The notes beneath the pieces were generated by a model. That model was given only the letters and a program-made list of their open reading frames with translations, ran no database searches and was not told where the DNA came from. A DNA stretch of 64,000 nucleotides from Bacteroidota bacterium (GTDB taxonomy: Bacteria; Bacteroidota; JABWAT01), in NCBI GenBank assembly GCA_013360915.1, contig JABWAT010000007.1:1-64000 (forward strand), written 5' to 3'. Positions 16,749 through 24,789 of the stretch are shown here, in pieces. Position 1 is the stretch's first letter. Each line of letters begins with the position of its first letter. The position numbers were made by a program, and so were the translations under genes.

Positions 16749-17008
16749 GGGGCTTCCTTTATTACAATGATTGTCAAAGGTACGGTTTTCCGGCGAATCT
16801 GTCAGAGCACGTTTTGAGTGGATTCGGCCGGAAAATCGGCCAAAACCGGAGAAAAATGACCCAAAAACTGTCATTTTAATAGTCGTTTAATTAAAAACCG
16901 GACCGGAATGTCGTACCGGTTTCTCTTTTTTTCTATCTTTACCAGCTGTTTTTGAACCCGGGCCACTCCGGCTGACGGGATGCGACTTTAACCACTCAGG
17001 AGACTTAC

Positions 17009-18073
17009 ATGAAAACCAACGTTGCAGAGATTCTTGGCAAAGAAGCCGATGGACTCTTAAACCATAAATGTACCACGATCCCGAAAGAGCAGATTCATCT
17101 GCCGGGTAAGGACTTCGTTGACCGGGTATTTATTCCGACCGACCGTCCGATCAATGTACTGAAGAACCTGAACTACCTGTTTAACACTGGCCGTCTGGCT
17201 GGTACCGGTTACCTGTCAATCCTGCCGGTTGATCAGGGTATTGAGCACTCTGGTGGTGCTTCCTTCGCAAAAAATCCTGCTTATTTCGATCCGGAAAACA
17301 TTGTAAAACTGGCCATTGAAGGCGGATGTAACGGCGTTGCTTCCACTTTGGGCGTTCTGGGTGCTGTTGCCCGCAAGTATGCTCACAAAATTCCCTTCAT
17401 TCTGAAAATCAACCACAATGAACTGCTGACGTATCCGAATCTGGCCGATCAGACCCTGTTCGCCACCGTTGATCAGGCTTTTGACATGGGTTGTGCTGCC
17501 ATCGGAGCCACCATTTACTTTGGTTCCACCGACAGCCGCCGCCAGATCATCGAAGTTTCCGAAGCCTTCCAGCGCGCTCATGAACTCGGCATGGGTACCA
17601 TTCTGTGGTGCTACACCCGTAATGATGAGTTCAAGAAGGATAAAGATTATCACGTTTCCGCCGACCTTACCGGACAGGCGAACCATCTGGGTGTGACCAT
17701 CGAGGCCGATATCATCAAACAAAAACTGCCAGAAAACAATGGTGGATATCAGGCCCTGAACATGGGTAATTCCTCCTATGGTAAGTTTGACAAGCGGATT
17801 TACACCGAGCTGGCCACCGATCATCCGATCGACCTGACCCGCTACCAGGTGGCTAACTGTTACATGGGCCGTGCAGGTCTGATCAACTCGGGTGGTGCTT
17901 CGGGCAGCAATGACCTGTTTGAAGCGGTTAAGACAGCCGTGATCAACAAACGTGCCGGTGGAATGGGCCTCATTTCCGGACGGAAGGCCTTCCAGCGTCC
18001 GATGAAAGAAGGCGCTGCTCTTCTGAACGCCATTCAGGATGTGTACCTCGATAAAAAGGTTACCATTGCCTGA
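17009..18073 (+). CDS. fbaB: Class I fructose-bisphosphate aldolase (DhnA/FbaB type)
   Basis: The 354-residue enzyme cleaves fructose-1,6-bisphosphate to dihydroxyacetone phosphate and glyceraldehyde-3-phosphate through a Schiff-base lysine, so it needs no metal. The sequence shows [32 protein letters not shown] and the [12 protein letters not shown] strand typical of the archaeal/DhnA branch, and later [11 protein letters not shown] and [13 protein letters not shown]. The C-terminal phosphate-binding glycine-rich loop is [13 protein letters not shown]. It is preceded by GGAGA at the right distance. A TATCTTTA box at 16934-16941 could be the -7 element. A strong terminator follows, so it is a single-gene unit. 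Even codon use and C-rich third positions suggest high expression. Confidence 0.95.
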   Translation: MKTNVAEILGKEADGLLNHKCTTIPKEQIHLPGKDFVDRVFIPTDRPINVLKNLNYLFNTGRLAGTGYLSILPVDQGIEHSGGASFAKNPAYFDPENIVKLAIEGGCNGVASTLGVLGAVARKYAHKIPFILKINHNELLTYPNLADQTLFATVDQAFDMGCAAIGATIYFGSTDSRRQIIEVSEAFQRAHELGMGTILWCYTRNDEFKKDKDYHVSADLTGQANHLGVTIEADIIKQKLPENNGGYQALNMGNSSYGKFDKRIYTELATDHPIDLTRYQVANCYMGRAGLINSGGASGSNDLFEAVKTAVINKRAGGMGLISGRKAFQRPMKEGAALLNAIQDVYLDKKVTIA

Positions 18074-18093
18074 TTGGTGAGCTTACCAATTGG

Positions 18094-18120
18094 AAAAAGG
18101 GGTCTTCGGACCCCTTTTTT
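18094..18120 (+). terminator. Rho-independent terminator of the aldolase gene
   Basis: The stem AAAAAGGGGTC/GACCCCTTTTT with a TTCG tetraloop ends in a six-base T-run, 20 bases after the aldolase stop. Confidence 0.93.
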
Positions 18121-18327
18121 GTTTACAGTACGCAGTTGCTTCTGATTAACCCAATCCCGTTTGGGACCGGACTGATATGGTAAAAAATGGCCTTTCTTCC
18201 CGTTTACCTCCGGATTTCCCCTCTTTTTTCCTTCATGGATGGTTCAAGGTTGGATTTCAGCCTATTTCTGATTCAACAGCTTTGATTTCAGGAAGGGTGT
18301 TTTGTCTGTATTGGACTGGTACCAATA

Positions 18328-18353
18328 AAAAAGGGGCCCGTAAGCCCCTTTTC
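18328..18353 (-). terminator. Rho-independent terminator for the minus-strand outer-membrane gene
   Basis: GGGGC/GCCCC flanked by A and T runs forms a hairpin. Read on the minus strand it is followed by TTTTTTATT, about 20 bases after the stop at 18374. The 18121-18327 interval between the two terminators holds no recognisable gene or site. Confidence 0.88.
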
Positions 18354-18373
18354 ATCAGTCAGAAACGATCCGA

Positions 18374-20266
18374 TCAGAACGGTTGAGCAAAGCGGAGCAT
18401 GAACTGAACCGGTTCGCCGCCCTTGTCGGTGCGCCAGTTCACGGTGGCACGGAAGTGGCCTGAATCAGAGCCAAATCCGATTCCAAGTGCGGACCGGAGA
18501 TTTTGCTTGTCAAATTCGAAGCCAGTCCAGGCATCATCCCCAACCGGGACAGCATTGATAACTCCCACATCTGCCATGAGGATCAGGTTCAGATCTTCAA
18601 GCGGGCCAAACAATTCATCCTGCAGATCTTCGCTGGAGATCATGTTTTCCACGTTGAGCAGAAGCATCCGGTTTCCGCCAAACTCATTGATGCGGTAGCC
18701 AGGCAGACTTCCGGGTCCGCCGATGTCGTATAATTTCTGAATAGGTGCATTTCCTTCCACCGATCCGGCACGGAACCGGATGGCGAAACGGTCAAAATCG
18801 GAAAGGGAGAAGTATCCGCGGGCTTCTGCATCGTGACGGGTGTATTCAAAGTCACCTTTGTAGGCACCGCCAGCCACTTCGGAACGGGTCATGAGGTAAT
18901 ATCCCGTCCGGTCGCCCGAGTCAAAATTGTTCACCTTATCCACTTCGCCTGAAATCACCAGGGCGCGGGTTTCACCTTCCTGAATGGCCGGATTGAGGCG
19001 GAACCGTTTGTCGCCGCCAAACAAAGACCAGTTCACTTCATTTTGCAGCGACCGGTCCCGATATCCTTCATAAGCAACCGAGATTCGTGCATCAGGGGTG
19101 AAATACTGGCTCAGATGAACCGACCATCCGCGGGTCTGGTACCAATCGAGAAAATCTTCCCGGCCGAAAAAGGCCATGATGGAGTTTTCGTGCTGAGTGA
19201 GTTTCCAGTCATCTTTTGCAGCGGTGTAGCCAAAGAATTTACCACCAATTTCGGTGCGGTATTCATCATTGAACCAGCGGTCAAGGCCGACGGCGTACTG
19301 GACATCCCGGTTCCCGAATCCGTATCCGAAGAAACCATGTGTGTTGAATTTCTTATCCTGTGCCCAGTAATATTCCTTTGTTTTTTCGATCCCGAGGTAA
19401 AAGCCGTCTGTGCGGTTATAGGCGACCTGACCAGTTACCTCACCTGCTTCCGGTTCAATGGCCCGGCTGTTATTCCAGCGCAATTCCCAGTTCTTTCCGT
19501 CAGAACCCAGATCGGCATCACCGTTTTTCCATTTTCTCGGATGGGTGATGGGAGGAACGGGCGGTACAGGAGGAACCGGGGGTACCGGACCGATTCCGGT
19601 GTGATTTTCCATGCTGACAGCGCCATCACCAGCTATCTCGCTGACGGTTCCAGTGACCTTTGATCCTTCCTCACGAATGACTTTTCCGCTGATAGCGATG
19701 ACATTTCCATCCACGGTCGATCCGTTTTTCAGATGAACATCGCCATTGATTGCCATGGCATCTCCGTTGATCTGACCGAAAACAGTGAGATCACCATTGA
19801 TGACTTCAACCTTGCCATCGATGGATTCACCGGCCTGAATAACGGAGTCGTTGTTCCAGCGGGTTACCTGTTCATCCCGGTCTGATTCGTTCACCACCAC
19901 CACCTTCCGGCGGATTTTGCTTTTCTTTAACTCTGATTCAATGGCTTTGAGTTCAGCCTCAATTGCCTTTAACTCGGCTTCTTTTTCGGAAGAGGGGTCT
20001 TCGAGAGTCAGGTCGGCCAGACGGGCTCTCAATTCATCGGCCCGCTCCTGCAAAGCTACACTGGATTCATCCACCGATTCAGTTTCTTCTTCTGCTTCGG
20101 CCAGTGCCTCCAGTTTAGATGCGAGACGATCGAGTTGTGCTTCGAGTTGCCGGGTGAGTTTATCGAGCTTTTTTTCCAGACGGTCGGCTTCTGTATCCTG
20201 TGCCTGAACAGGCAAGGCAATCAGAACGGCTGTGGCTACAGCAAGGGTGGTCAGCAAGGTTTTCAT
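18374..20266 (-). CDS. Coiled-coil / bactofilin-like / surface-antigen barrel fusion protein
   Basis: The 630-residue outer-membrane protein has a signal peptide (ends PVQA-Q, residue 22-23). A long charged coiled coil spans about residues 25-118 (heptad-like runs of L, E, K and A). Then comes a short beta-helix of the polymer-forming bactofilin/DUF583 type (IDGKVEVINGDLTVFGQING, DVHLKNGSTVDGNVIAISG) around 140-215. A proline-valine linker, PVPPVPPVPPVPP, leads to a C-terminal barrel of the surface-antigen (D15/Omp85-like) kind with the conserved GGPGSLPGYRINEFGGN loop near residue 520 and a terminal MLRFAQPF aromatic end. Coiled coil plus helix would extend into the periplasm, perhaps to peptidoglycan. 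The fusion order is unusual. No operon partner. Confidence 0.8.
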   Translation of the reverse strand: MKTLLTTLAVATAVLIALPVQAQDTEADRLEKKLDKLTRQLEAQLDRLASKLEALAEAEEETESVDESSVALQERADELRARLADLTLEDPSSEKEAELKAIEAELKAIESELKKSKIRRKVVVVNESDRDEQVTRWNNDSVIQAGESIDGKVEVINGDLTVFGQINGDAMAINGDVHLKNGSTVDGNVIAISGKVIREEGSKVTGTVSEIAGDGAVSMENHTGIGPVPPVPPVPPVPPITHPRKWKNGDADLGSDGKNWELRWNNSRAIEPEAGEVTGQVAYNRTDGFYLGIEKTKEYYWAQDKKFNTHGFFGYGFGNRDVQYAVGLDRWFNDEYRTEIGGKFFGYTAAKDDWKLTQHENSIMAFFGREDFLDWYQTRGWSVHLSQYFTPDARISVAYEGYRDRSLQNEVNWSLFGGDKRFRLNPAIQEGETRALVISGEVDKVNNFDSGDRTGYYLMTRSEVAGGAYKGDFEYTRHDAEARGYFSLSDFDRFAIRFRAGSVEGNAPIQKLYDIGGPGSLPGYRINEFGGNRMLLLNVENMISSEDLQDELFGPLEDLNLILMADVGVINAVPVGDDAWTGFEFDKQNLRSALGIGFGSDSGHFRATVNWRTDKGGEPVQFMLRFAQPF

Positions 20267-20410
20267 AACGGTTTTCTCCTGATGTCTGGCTGGTTTTACG
20301 ACCGGATCGGGTAAAGGTTACACACCAATTTATGGAAGGGCTTATGACAGGCGTGCAACATGGGTTCTCTGGTTATTAAATCCTGCTTAATAATTAAGGA
20401 ACCATTTTTA

Positions 20411-20441
20411 TTTGTGACCACAAAATACCACATTATCCTTT
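20411..20441 (+). promoter_or_regulatory. Candidate FCB-type promoter overlapping a perfect dyad
   Basis: TTTG at 20411-20414, a 19-base spacer and TATCCTTT at 20434-20441 resemble the Bacteroidota -33/-7 pair, 17 bases before the ATG at 20458. The -33 box is the left end of TTTGTG-AC-CACAAA (20411-20424), a perfect palindrome that could be a repressor or activator site. Confidence 0.35.
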
Positions 20442-20457
20442 TACTGCGGGAGGTGCT

Positions 20458-21003
20458 ATGCTTGCATTCCTGATACTGGCATGGTCCGTTTTTCCCGGAA
20501 TCGGATCTGATTCCACTACCACACCTGCCTCATTTCAGCTGTCAGGCGGATTCGGGGTTTGTGAACGGGTTGCACATGACTCCGGCTCACCAACCGGATT
20601 TTCATTCAGTCTGACGCTAAAAAGAGTCAATCCGCGGTCGGCTGATCAATTCAGGTTTTTGTACCATGAGGAATTCATTCTTCTGACTGATCCGGTAGAA
20701 AGATATGTTGATTTCAGCTACCTGTATCATCTGTTGTATCCCTACAGGTTCGGGCATCTGTCGGCTGGTGCCGGAATTGGTTTTGTTTCCGGAACCCTCC
20801 GGACCAATACCAGGCTACCTCACCCTTCCGGATTCGGGAGCACATATGAGTCAAAAAGTTTGTCATCCATCGGACTGGCAGGAGGTGCTGAATTCACCTT
20901 CTTTTTCAATGAACGGATGGGAATCGGATTGCTACTGAATACATTCTGGTGTGAACAGGCGTTGATCAACAGTGGTCTGGTTACAATCATCATCGGCCTG
21001 TAA
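20458..21003 (+). CDS. Small outer-membrane beta-barrel-like protein of unknown function
   Basis: The 181-residue product begins with a short hydrophobic leader (MLAFLILAWSVFPGIGS) that may act as a signal peptide. The rest alternates polar and hydrophobic residues in strand-like runs (GFSFSLTLKRV, FRFLYHEEFILL, VDFSYLYHLLYPY, GHLSAGAGIGFVSG, IGLAGGAEFTFFF, MGIGLLLNTF), as in small eight-stranded outer-membrane barrels. It has a good ribosome-binding site (GGGAGG, five bases before the ATG). I cannot name the family. It is a single gene between a divergent and a convergent neighbour. Confidence 0.65.
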   Translation: MLAFLILAWSVFPGIGSDSTTTPASFQLSGGFGVCERVAHDSGSPTGFSFSLTLKRVNPRSADQFRFLYHEEFILLTDPVERYVDFSYLYHLLYPYRFGHLSAGAGIGFVSGTLRTNTRLPHPSGFGSTYESKSLSSIGLAGGAEFTFFFNERMGIGLLLNTFWCEQALINSGLVTIIIGL

Positions 21004-21062
21004 ATACCGAATAGCCTGAAACAGGGGTGATGATTCTGACGGAAGGGAAACGGATTGTGTTA

Positions 21063-22187
21063 TCAGAATGGCTGGCCGTGGGTTAACCGGATTAATCCGG
21101 AAGCCAGTCCCGGAATCATCCTGCCTGCGGTGATCAGCGGACCCGTGCGCCGGGAGTCGCCGAAAAGCGACTGAACCAGACGACCGGTGGCAAGACGGGT
21201 GCCAAAGGTTGATTTCCACTGTTTCCGGTAACTGTTCTCCAATTGTTCGCGGGTGGATTTTCCATCGAGGAACGAACAGATCAGCGGAACGGCCAGCGTG
21301 GAGGACCTCAATGCCATGCTCATGCCGTTTCCGGTCAGGGGTGGAATCAGGCCCGCTGAATCGCCTGCCAGCAGAATGTGGGATTCAATCACCGGTCGTG
21401 GTTCAAAGTTTACCTGAGAAATGGCCTTGGGCGTGTCATATAAAGAGGGAAATGATTCAAAATAGTTTTTCAGTATGGGATTCTGATACAAGACGGTGGT
21501 TTCCAGCTGTCTGATCTGTCCACCGGCTTCCAGCAGACGGTCGCCTCTGACCAGATAGCAGAGTGTCGTCCGGCCTTCATTCACCCGTGAAATTCCACAG
21601 TAACCACCCGGAAAGTTATGGAGCTTAATCCGGTCTTCGGGGAAGGTGGAGGCGACATGGTACTTGATGCCCACCCAATCATTCAGACGCGGATCGGGGC
21701 GGTTGAAAAAGGACCGGTTCAATTGGCGGTCCAGGTTGCTGCGTTTTCCCCAGGTTCCCAGAACCACCCGGGTTTGCAGACAATCGTTCCCTGCGCGGAT
21801 GGAGAAGTCTTTGCCATTCCAGGTTACCTCATCGACGCGGGTTCCGTCACGAACGGTAACCCGTGCCTCAGTGGCCATTCCGGCCAGCAGATGATCGAGT
21901 GTGTAACGGCTGATTCCGAATCCTCCCGGATGAAGGGGAACGGATAGCTGGTGTCCTTTGTGATCGGTAAGCCGGAAGTGTTGAATCCGCGGTAATTGCA
22001 TGGATGAGAGGGGAACGCCCAGTCGTTCAAGAAAGGGCCAGGATTCCATGGAAAGGTATTCGCCGCATACCTTGTGAAACGGATACCGGTTTGATTCGAA
22101 CAGGCAGACCTGTTTTCCTTGTCTGCCCAGCAGGATGGCTGCCGATAGCCCTGCCAATCCCCCGCCAATGATCACCACATCTGTCAT
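21063..22187 (-). CDS. Geranylgeranyl-reductase-family FAD-dependent oxidoreductase
   Basis: The start is placed at ATG 22187, where the product begins MTDVVIIGGGLAGLSAAILL, the Rossmann dinucleotide-binding motif. The 374-residue flavoprotein then shows the family hallmark FHKVCGEYLS after the first beta-alpha-beta unit, and ILLAGDSAGLIPPLTGNGMS, the second FAD-contacting GD motif, at about residue 270. Family members reduce isoprenoid chains of lipids or quinones, or halogenate or hydroxylate aromatic products; a menaquinone or lipid role is possible but is inferred. An alternative ATG at 22199 adds four codons. It is divergent from the methyltransferase gene with 84 bases between. Confidence 0.85.
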   Translation of the reverse strand: MTDVVIIGGGLAGLSAAILLGRQGKQVCLFESNRYPFHKVCGEYLSMESWPFLERLGVPLSSMQLPRIQHFRLTDHKGHQLSVPLHPGGFGISRYTLDHLLAGMATEARVTVRDGTRVDEVTWNGKDFSIRAGNDCLQTRVVLGTWGKRSNLDRQLNRSFFNRPDPRLNDWVGIKYHVASTFPEDRIKLHNFPGGYCGISRVNEGRTTLCYLVRGDRLLEAGGQIRQLETTVLYQNPILKNYFESFPSLYDTPKAISQVNFEPRPVIESHILLAGDSAGLIPPLTGNGMSMALRSSTLAVPLICSFLDGKSTREQLENSYRKQWKSTFGTRLATGRLVQSLFGDSRRTGPLITAGRMIPGLASGLIRLTHGQPF

Positions 22188-22271
22188 ATCGGGGAACATG
22201 CACAACAGGCGACGGAAATCCAAATGCGGCCGGTTTGTTTCTGATTCACAGAAACCGGTTCTTTGCCGGCC

Positions 22272-23432
22272 ATGCAAACCTTACTTTCAGATCAGGCCCT
22301 TCGCCGGCGGGTCGCCTCCTGGTTCCGCCATGAGCCTGTTTCCTTTTTTGTGGTAACCACTCCCGGCCTGGAGTCGTTCACCTCCAATGAAATCAGTCAA
22401 TGGATCCCCGATGCCGCCATTCATCAGGAAAAAGGGGGTCTGACGGTTACCGGCCCGCTGGCAATGATGATTCCATTAAACGAACGGTTGCTTACCGCCT
22501 CGCGGGTTTTATTACGGATTGATGAGTGTATCGCCCAATCCTATCCGGAGTTTTTTCAGAAAGTGAAACGGATTCACTGGGAAGTTTATCTGGGAAAATC
22601 CGGCCGGTTTACCACCGATATCACCGCAAAAAAATCCCGCCTGCACCACACCGGGAATATTGAAAAAAGTCTGCGGGATGGCATCGGTTCCTACTATTCG
22701 CAATGGCTTCCATCCGATGACAGCCAACCGGTTTTACCCGCTGTTTTCCTCAGACTTATGGAAGACCGGTGCACCTTCAGTCTGGATACGAGTGGGGAGT
22801 TGCTCTATCAGCGGGGATACCGTCTGGCATCCGGCTTAGCGCCCATCCGGGAAACCCTGGCCGTTTCCATGCTGATGGAAGCCGGCGCCACCCGCTTTCC
22901 GGCCATTGTGGATCCGTTCTGCGGAACAGGGACTTTTCTTCTTGAAGCCCGGCGGTTACTGGTTCCGGTGCCAGCCTCGCGCTGGAGATCGTTTCCCTTC
23001 ACGGGGTTTCCGTTCTATCATGAACCCACGCATCGTCATCACCGTAGTCTGCCGGCGGAAAAGCCAGCCATTTTTCCTGTACTGGCCGGATCGGACCGTC
23101 AGCCGGAAGCCATCCGGAAAGCAAAGGACAACGACCGGTTGCAGGGACTTGAACCGGTCATTGAATGGTCACAAACCGACTGTCATGATCTGAAAAACAA
23201 ATGGGGTCCTGATGGTCTGCTGATAATGAATCCGCCCTGGGGCATGCGGGTAGCCAGCACGGGTGGGTCGGTGGATGACTGGCTGGCCATTTTCAGGGAA
23301 CGATTTGCAGGGTGGGAAGTCCGCATGGTCTTACCAGCCGACTTTCCGGTACCAGCCGGACTGACAATCCGGTTCCGGTCGGTTTCAGGGGGCCGGCCTG
23401 TGATGGTGGCTGGTGGTCGTCTGACCACCTGA
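22272..23432 (+). CDS. THUMP-domain RlmL-type RNA (guanine-N2) methyltransferase
   Basis: I take ATG 22272 as the start; a TTG three codons earlier is possible. The 386-residue protein has an N-terminal ferredoxin-like/THUMP region (FFVVTTPGLESFTSNEI, then VLLRIDECIAQSYPEFF, KKSRLHHTGNIE). A Rossmann methyltransferase domain follows with PAIVDPFCGTGTFLLEA (SAM site) and LLIMNPPWGMRV (catalytic NPPW/Y motif). This is the YpsC/RlmL-KL branch, which methylates guanine-N2 in 23S rRNA or tRNA. The domain after GTFLLEARR contains an Arg/His-rich stretch (HEPTHRHHRSLPAEK) that is usual for the family. It is cytoplasmic, and the next gene in line is hemA. Confidence 0.88.
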   Translation: MQTLLSDQALRRRVASWFRHEPVSFFVVTTPGLESFTSNEISQWIPDAAIHQEKGGLTVTGPLAMMIPLNERLLTASRVLLRIDECIAQSYPEFFQKVKRIHWEVYLGKSGRFTTDITAKKSRLHHTGNIEKSLRDGIGSYYSQWLPSDDSQPVLPAVFLRLMEDRCTFSLDTSGELLYQRGYRLASGLAPIRETLAVSMLMEAGATRFPAIVDPFCGTGTFLLEARRLLVPVPASRWRSFPFTGFPFYHEPTHRHHRSLPAEKPAIFPVLAGSDRQPEAIRKAKDNDRLQGLEPVIEWSQTDCHDLKNKWGPDGLLIMNPPWGMRVASTGGSVDDWLAIFRERFAGWEVRMVLPADFPVPAGLTIRFRSVSGGRPVMVAGGRLTT

Positions 23433-23495
23433 AAACTGCTTTTTACCTGCAGGTGACATTTACAACACAGACAATGTTCGATTTTTGTAACCGTT

Positions 23496-24740
23496 ATGAG
23501 TAAAACCCTCCAGCAACTGGGCTGTCTGAGCCTGACTTACAAATCTGCCGGCCTGGATGAACTGAATCGCTGGACGGTGTCGCCCGACTTTCAACCGGCT
23601 CAGCTCAGGCAGGTGCTTTCCCATGCCGGACTGAGTGAATTGCTGGTCATTTCGACCTGTAACCGCCTGGAGTTTTACTATTTCTCATCCGACAAGGCCC
23701 CTCTGCCCACCGATCTGTTAACCAGTTGGAAGCACGTCTCTGATTTTGATCCGACATTATGGTCGGCCTGGCAGGGTACCGATGCCTTGCATCATTTGCT
23801 TTCCGTGGCCTCTTCGGTGGATTCCATGGTGGTTGGTGAGACCCAGATTCTTAAACAGATTAAAGACTCGCTGGCTGTGGCGACTCAGGCCGGAACGGCC
23901 GGGAAATATCTCCATCTGCTGATCCGGTCGGTAATTGAAGCGGCCAAACGGATTTACACCGAAACGCGGATTGCTGAAAATCCGGTATCGGTTTCTTCAA
24001 TGACTTACCGGTTTATTCTGGATCATGCCGATGCGTCCCTTCCATTGGTTCTGATCGGGGCCGGCGATGTGATCAGGACCATGGCTCCCTATTTTTCGAA
24101 AATGGGACGTTACCGGTTTTGTTTTGTGAACCGCAGTGTGGAAAAGGCACAGTCGCTTGCAGATCAGTATGGAGGCCGGGCTCTCTCACTCGACGACTTT
24201 CTTGCAGAACCGCCCGATTTTTCTGCTCTGGTTTCTGCCACCAGCGCCGATCACACCCTGATTCATTCCGACTGGATTGACCGGCTGAATGCCCGGCATG
24301 GTGAGAGGTCACGTCTGCTGGTCGATCTGGCCAATCCGCGGGATGTTGATCCCGGGGTGACGGCACAGACCTCCATCCGGTTAATCAATCTGGAAACAGT
24401 TGAGCGTCTGGCAGAGGCCAATAACCGGTCCAGAATTGATGAGATACCAGTGGTAAACCGTATACTTGGTGAAGAATCGGACCGGATCACTGCCCTGTTT
24501 GCCGATCGTGACATGGATGAACTTCTGCGGTTTTTTCCGGAAGATGTTTCGGGAATCCGTGACCGGGCGGTTAATAAACTGCTGAAAACCCGATTGAATC
24601 ACCTTAGTGAAGAGGATCAGGCCACCATCCGGGAGTTCGCCGGTTATCTTTCTGATAAAATCGTACAGGTTCCCTATCTTCGGGCGAAACAACGGGCGAC
24701 CAGCGAACCAGTCCGGACCGATGATCAGCCGGCAGGCTGA
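23496..24740 (+). CDS. hemA: Glutamyl-tRNA reductase
   Basis: HemA reduces glutamyl-tRNA(Glu) to glutamate-1-semialdehyde, the first step of C5 tetrapyrrole synthesis. The 414-residue protein shows LLVISTCNRLEFYY with the catalytic Cys, SSVDSMVVGETQILKQIKD (substrate-binding E-V-D-S-M region), an NADPH-binding VLIGAGDVIRTMAPYF, and the C-terminal helical spine and dimerisation region (VNKLLKTRLNHLSEEDQ). The sequence after the motif lacks nothing obvious. The hemC-hemD fusion follows after 49 bases, so both are probably one operon. The product glutamate semialdehyde needs HemL, which is not in this window. Confidence 0.96.
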   Translation: MSKTLQQLGCLSLTYKSAGLDELNRWTVSPDFQPAQLRQVLSHAGLSELLVISTCNRLEFYYFSSDKAPLPTDLLTSWKHVSDFDPTLWSAWQGTDALHHLLSVASSVDSMVVGETQILKQIKDSLAVATQAGTAGKYLHLLIRSVIEAAKRIYTETRIAENPVSVSSMTYRFILDHADASLPLVLIGAGDVIRTMAPYFSKMGRYRFCFVNRSVEKAQSLADQYGGRALSLDDFLAEPPDFSALVSATSADHTLIHSDWIDRLNARHGERSRLLVDLANPRDVDPGVTAQTSIRLINLETVERLAEANNRSRIDEIPVVNRILGEESDRITALFADRDMDELLRFFPEDVSGIRDRAVNKLLKTRLNHLSEEDQATIREFAGYLSDKIVQVPYLRAKQRATSEPVRTDDQPAG

Positions 24741-24789
24741 ACTCCGCCAGTCCGCCTGATAATAATAACACACCCACAAACCATTACAC

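Noticed and set aside
18177-18386. 69-codon plus-strand frame after the aldolase terminator
   Set aside because: It runs through a terminator hairpin into the antisense of the outer-membrane gene and has no family features.
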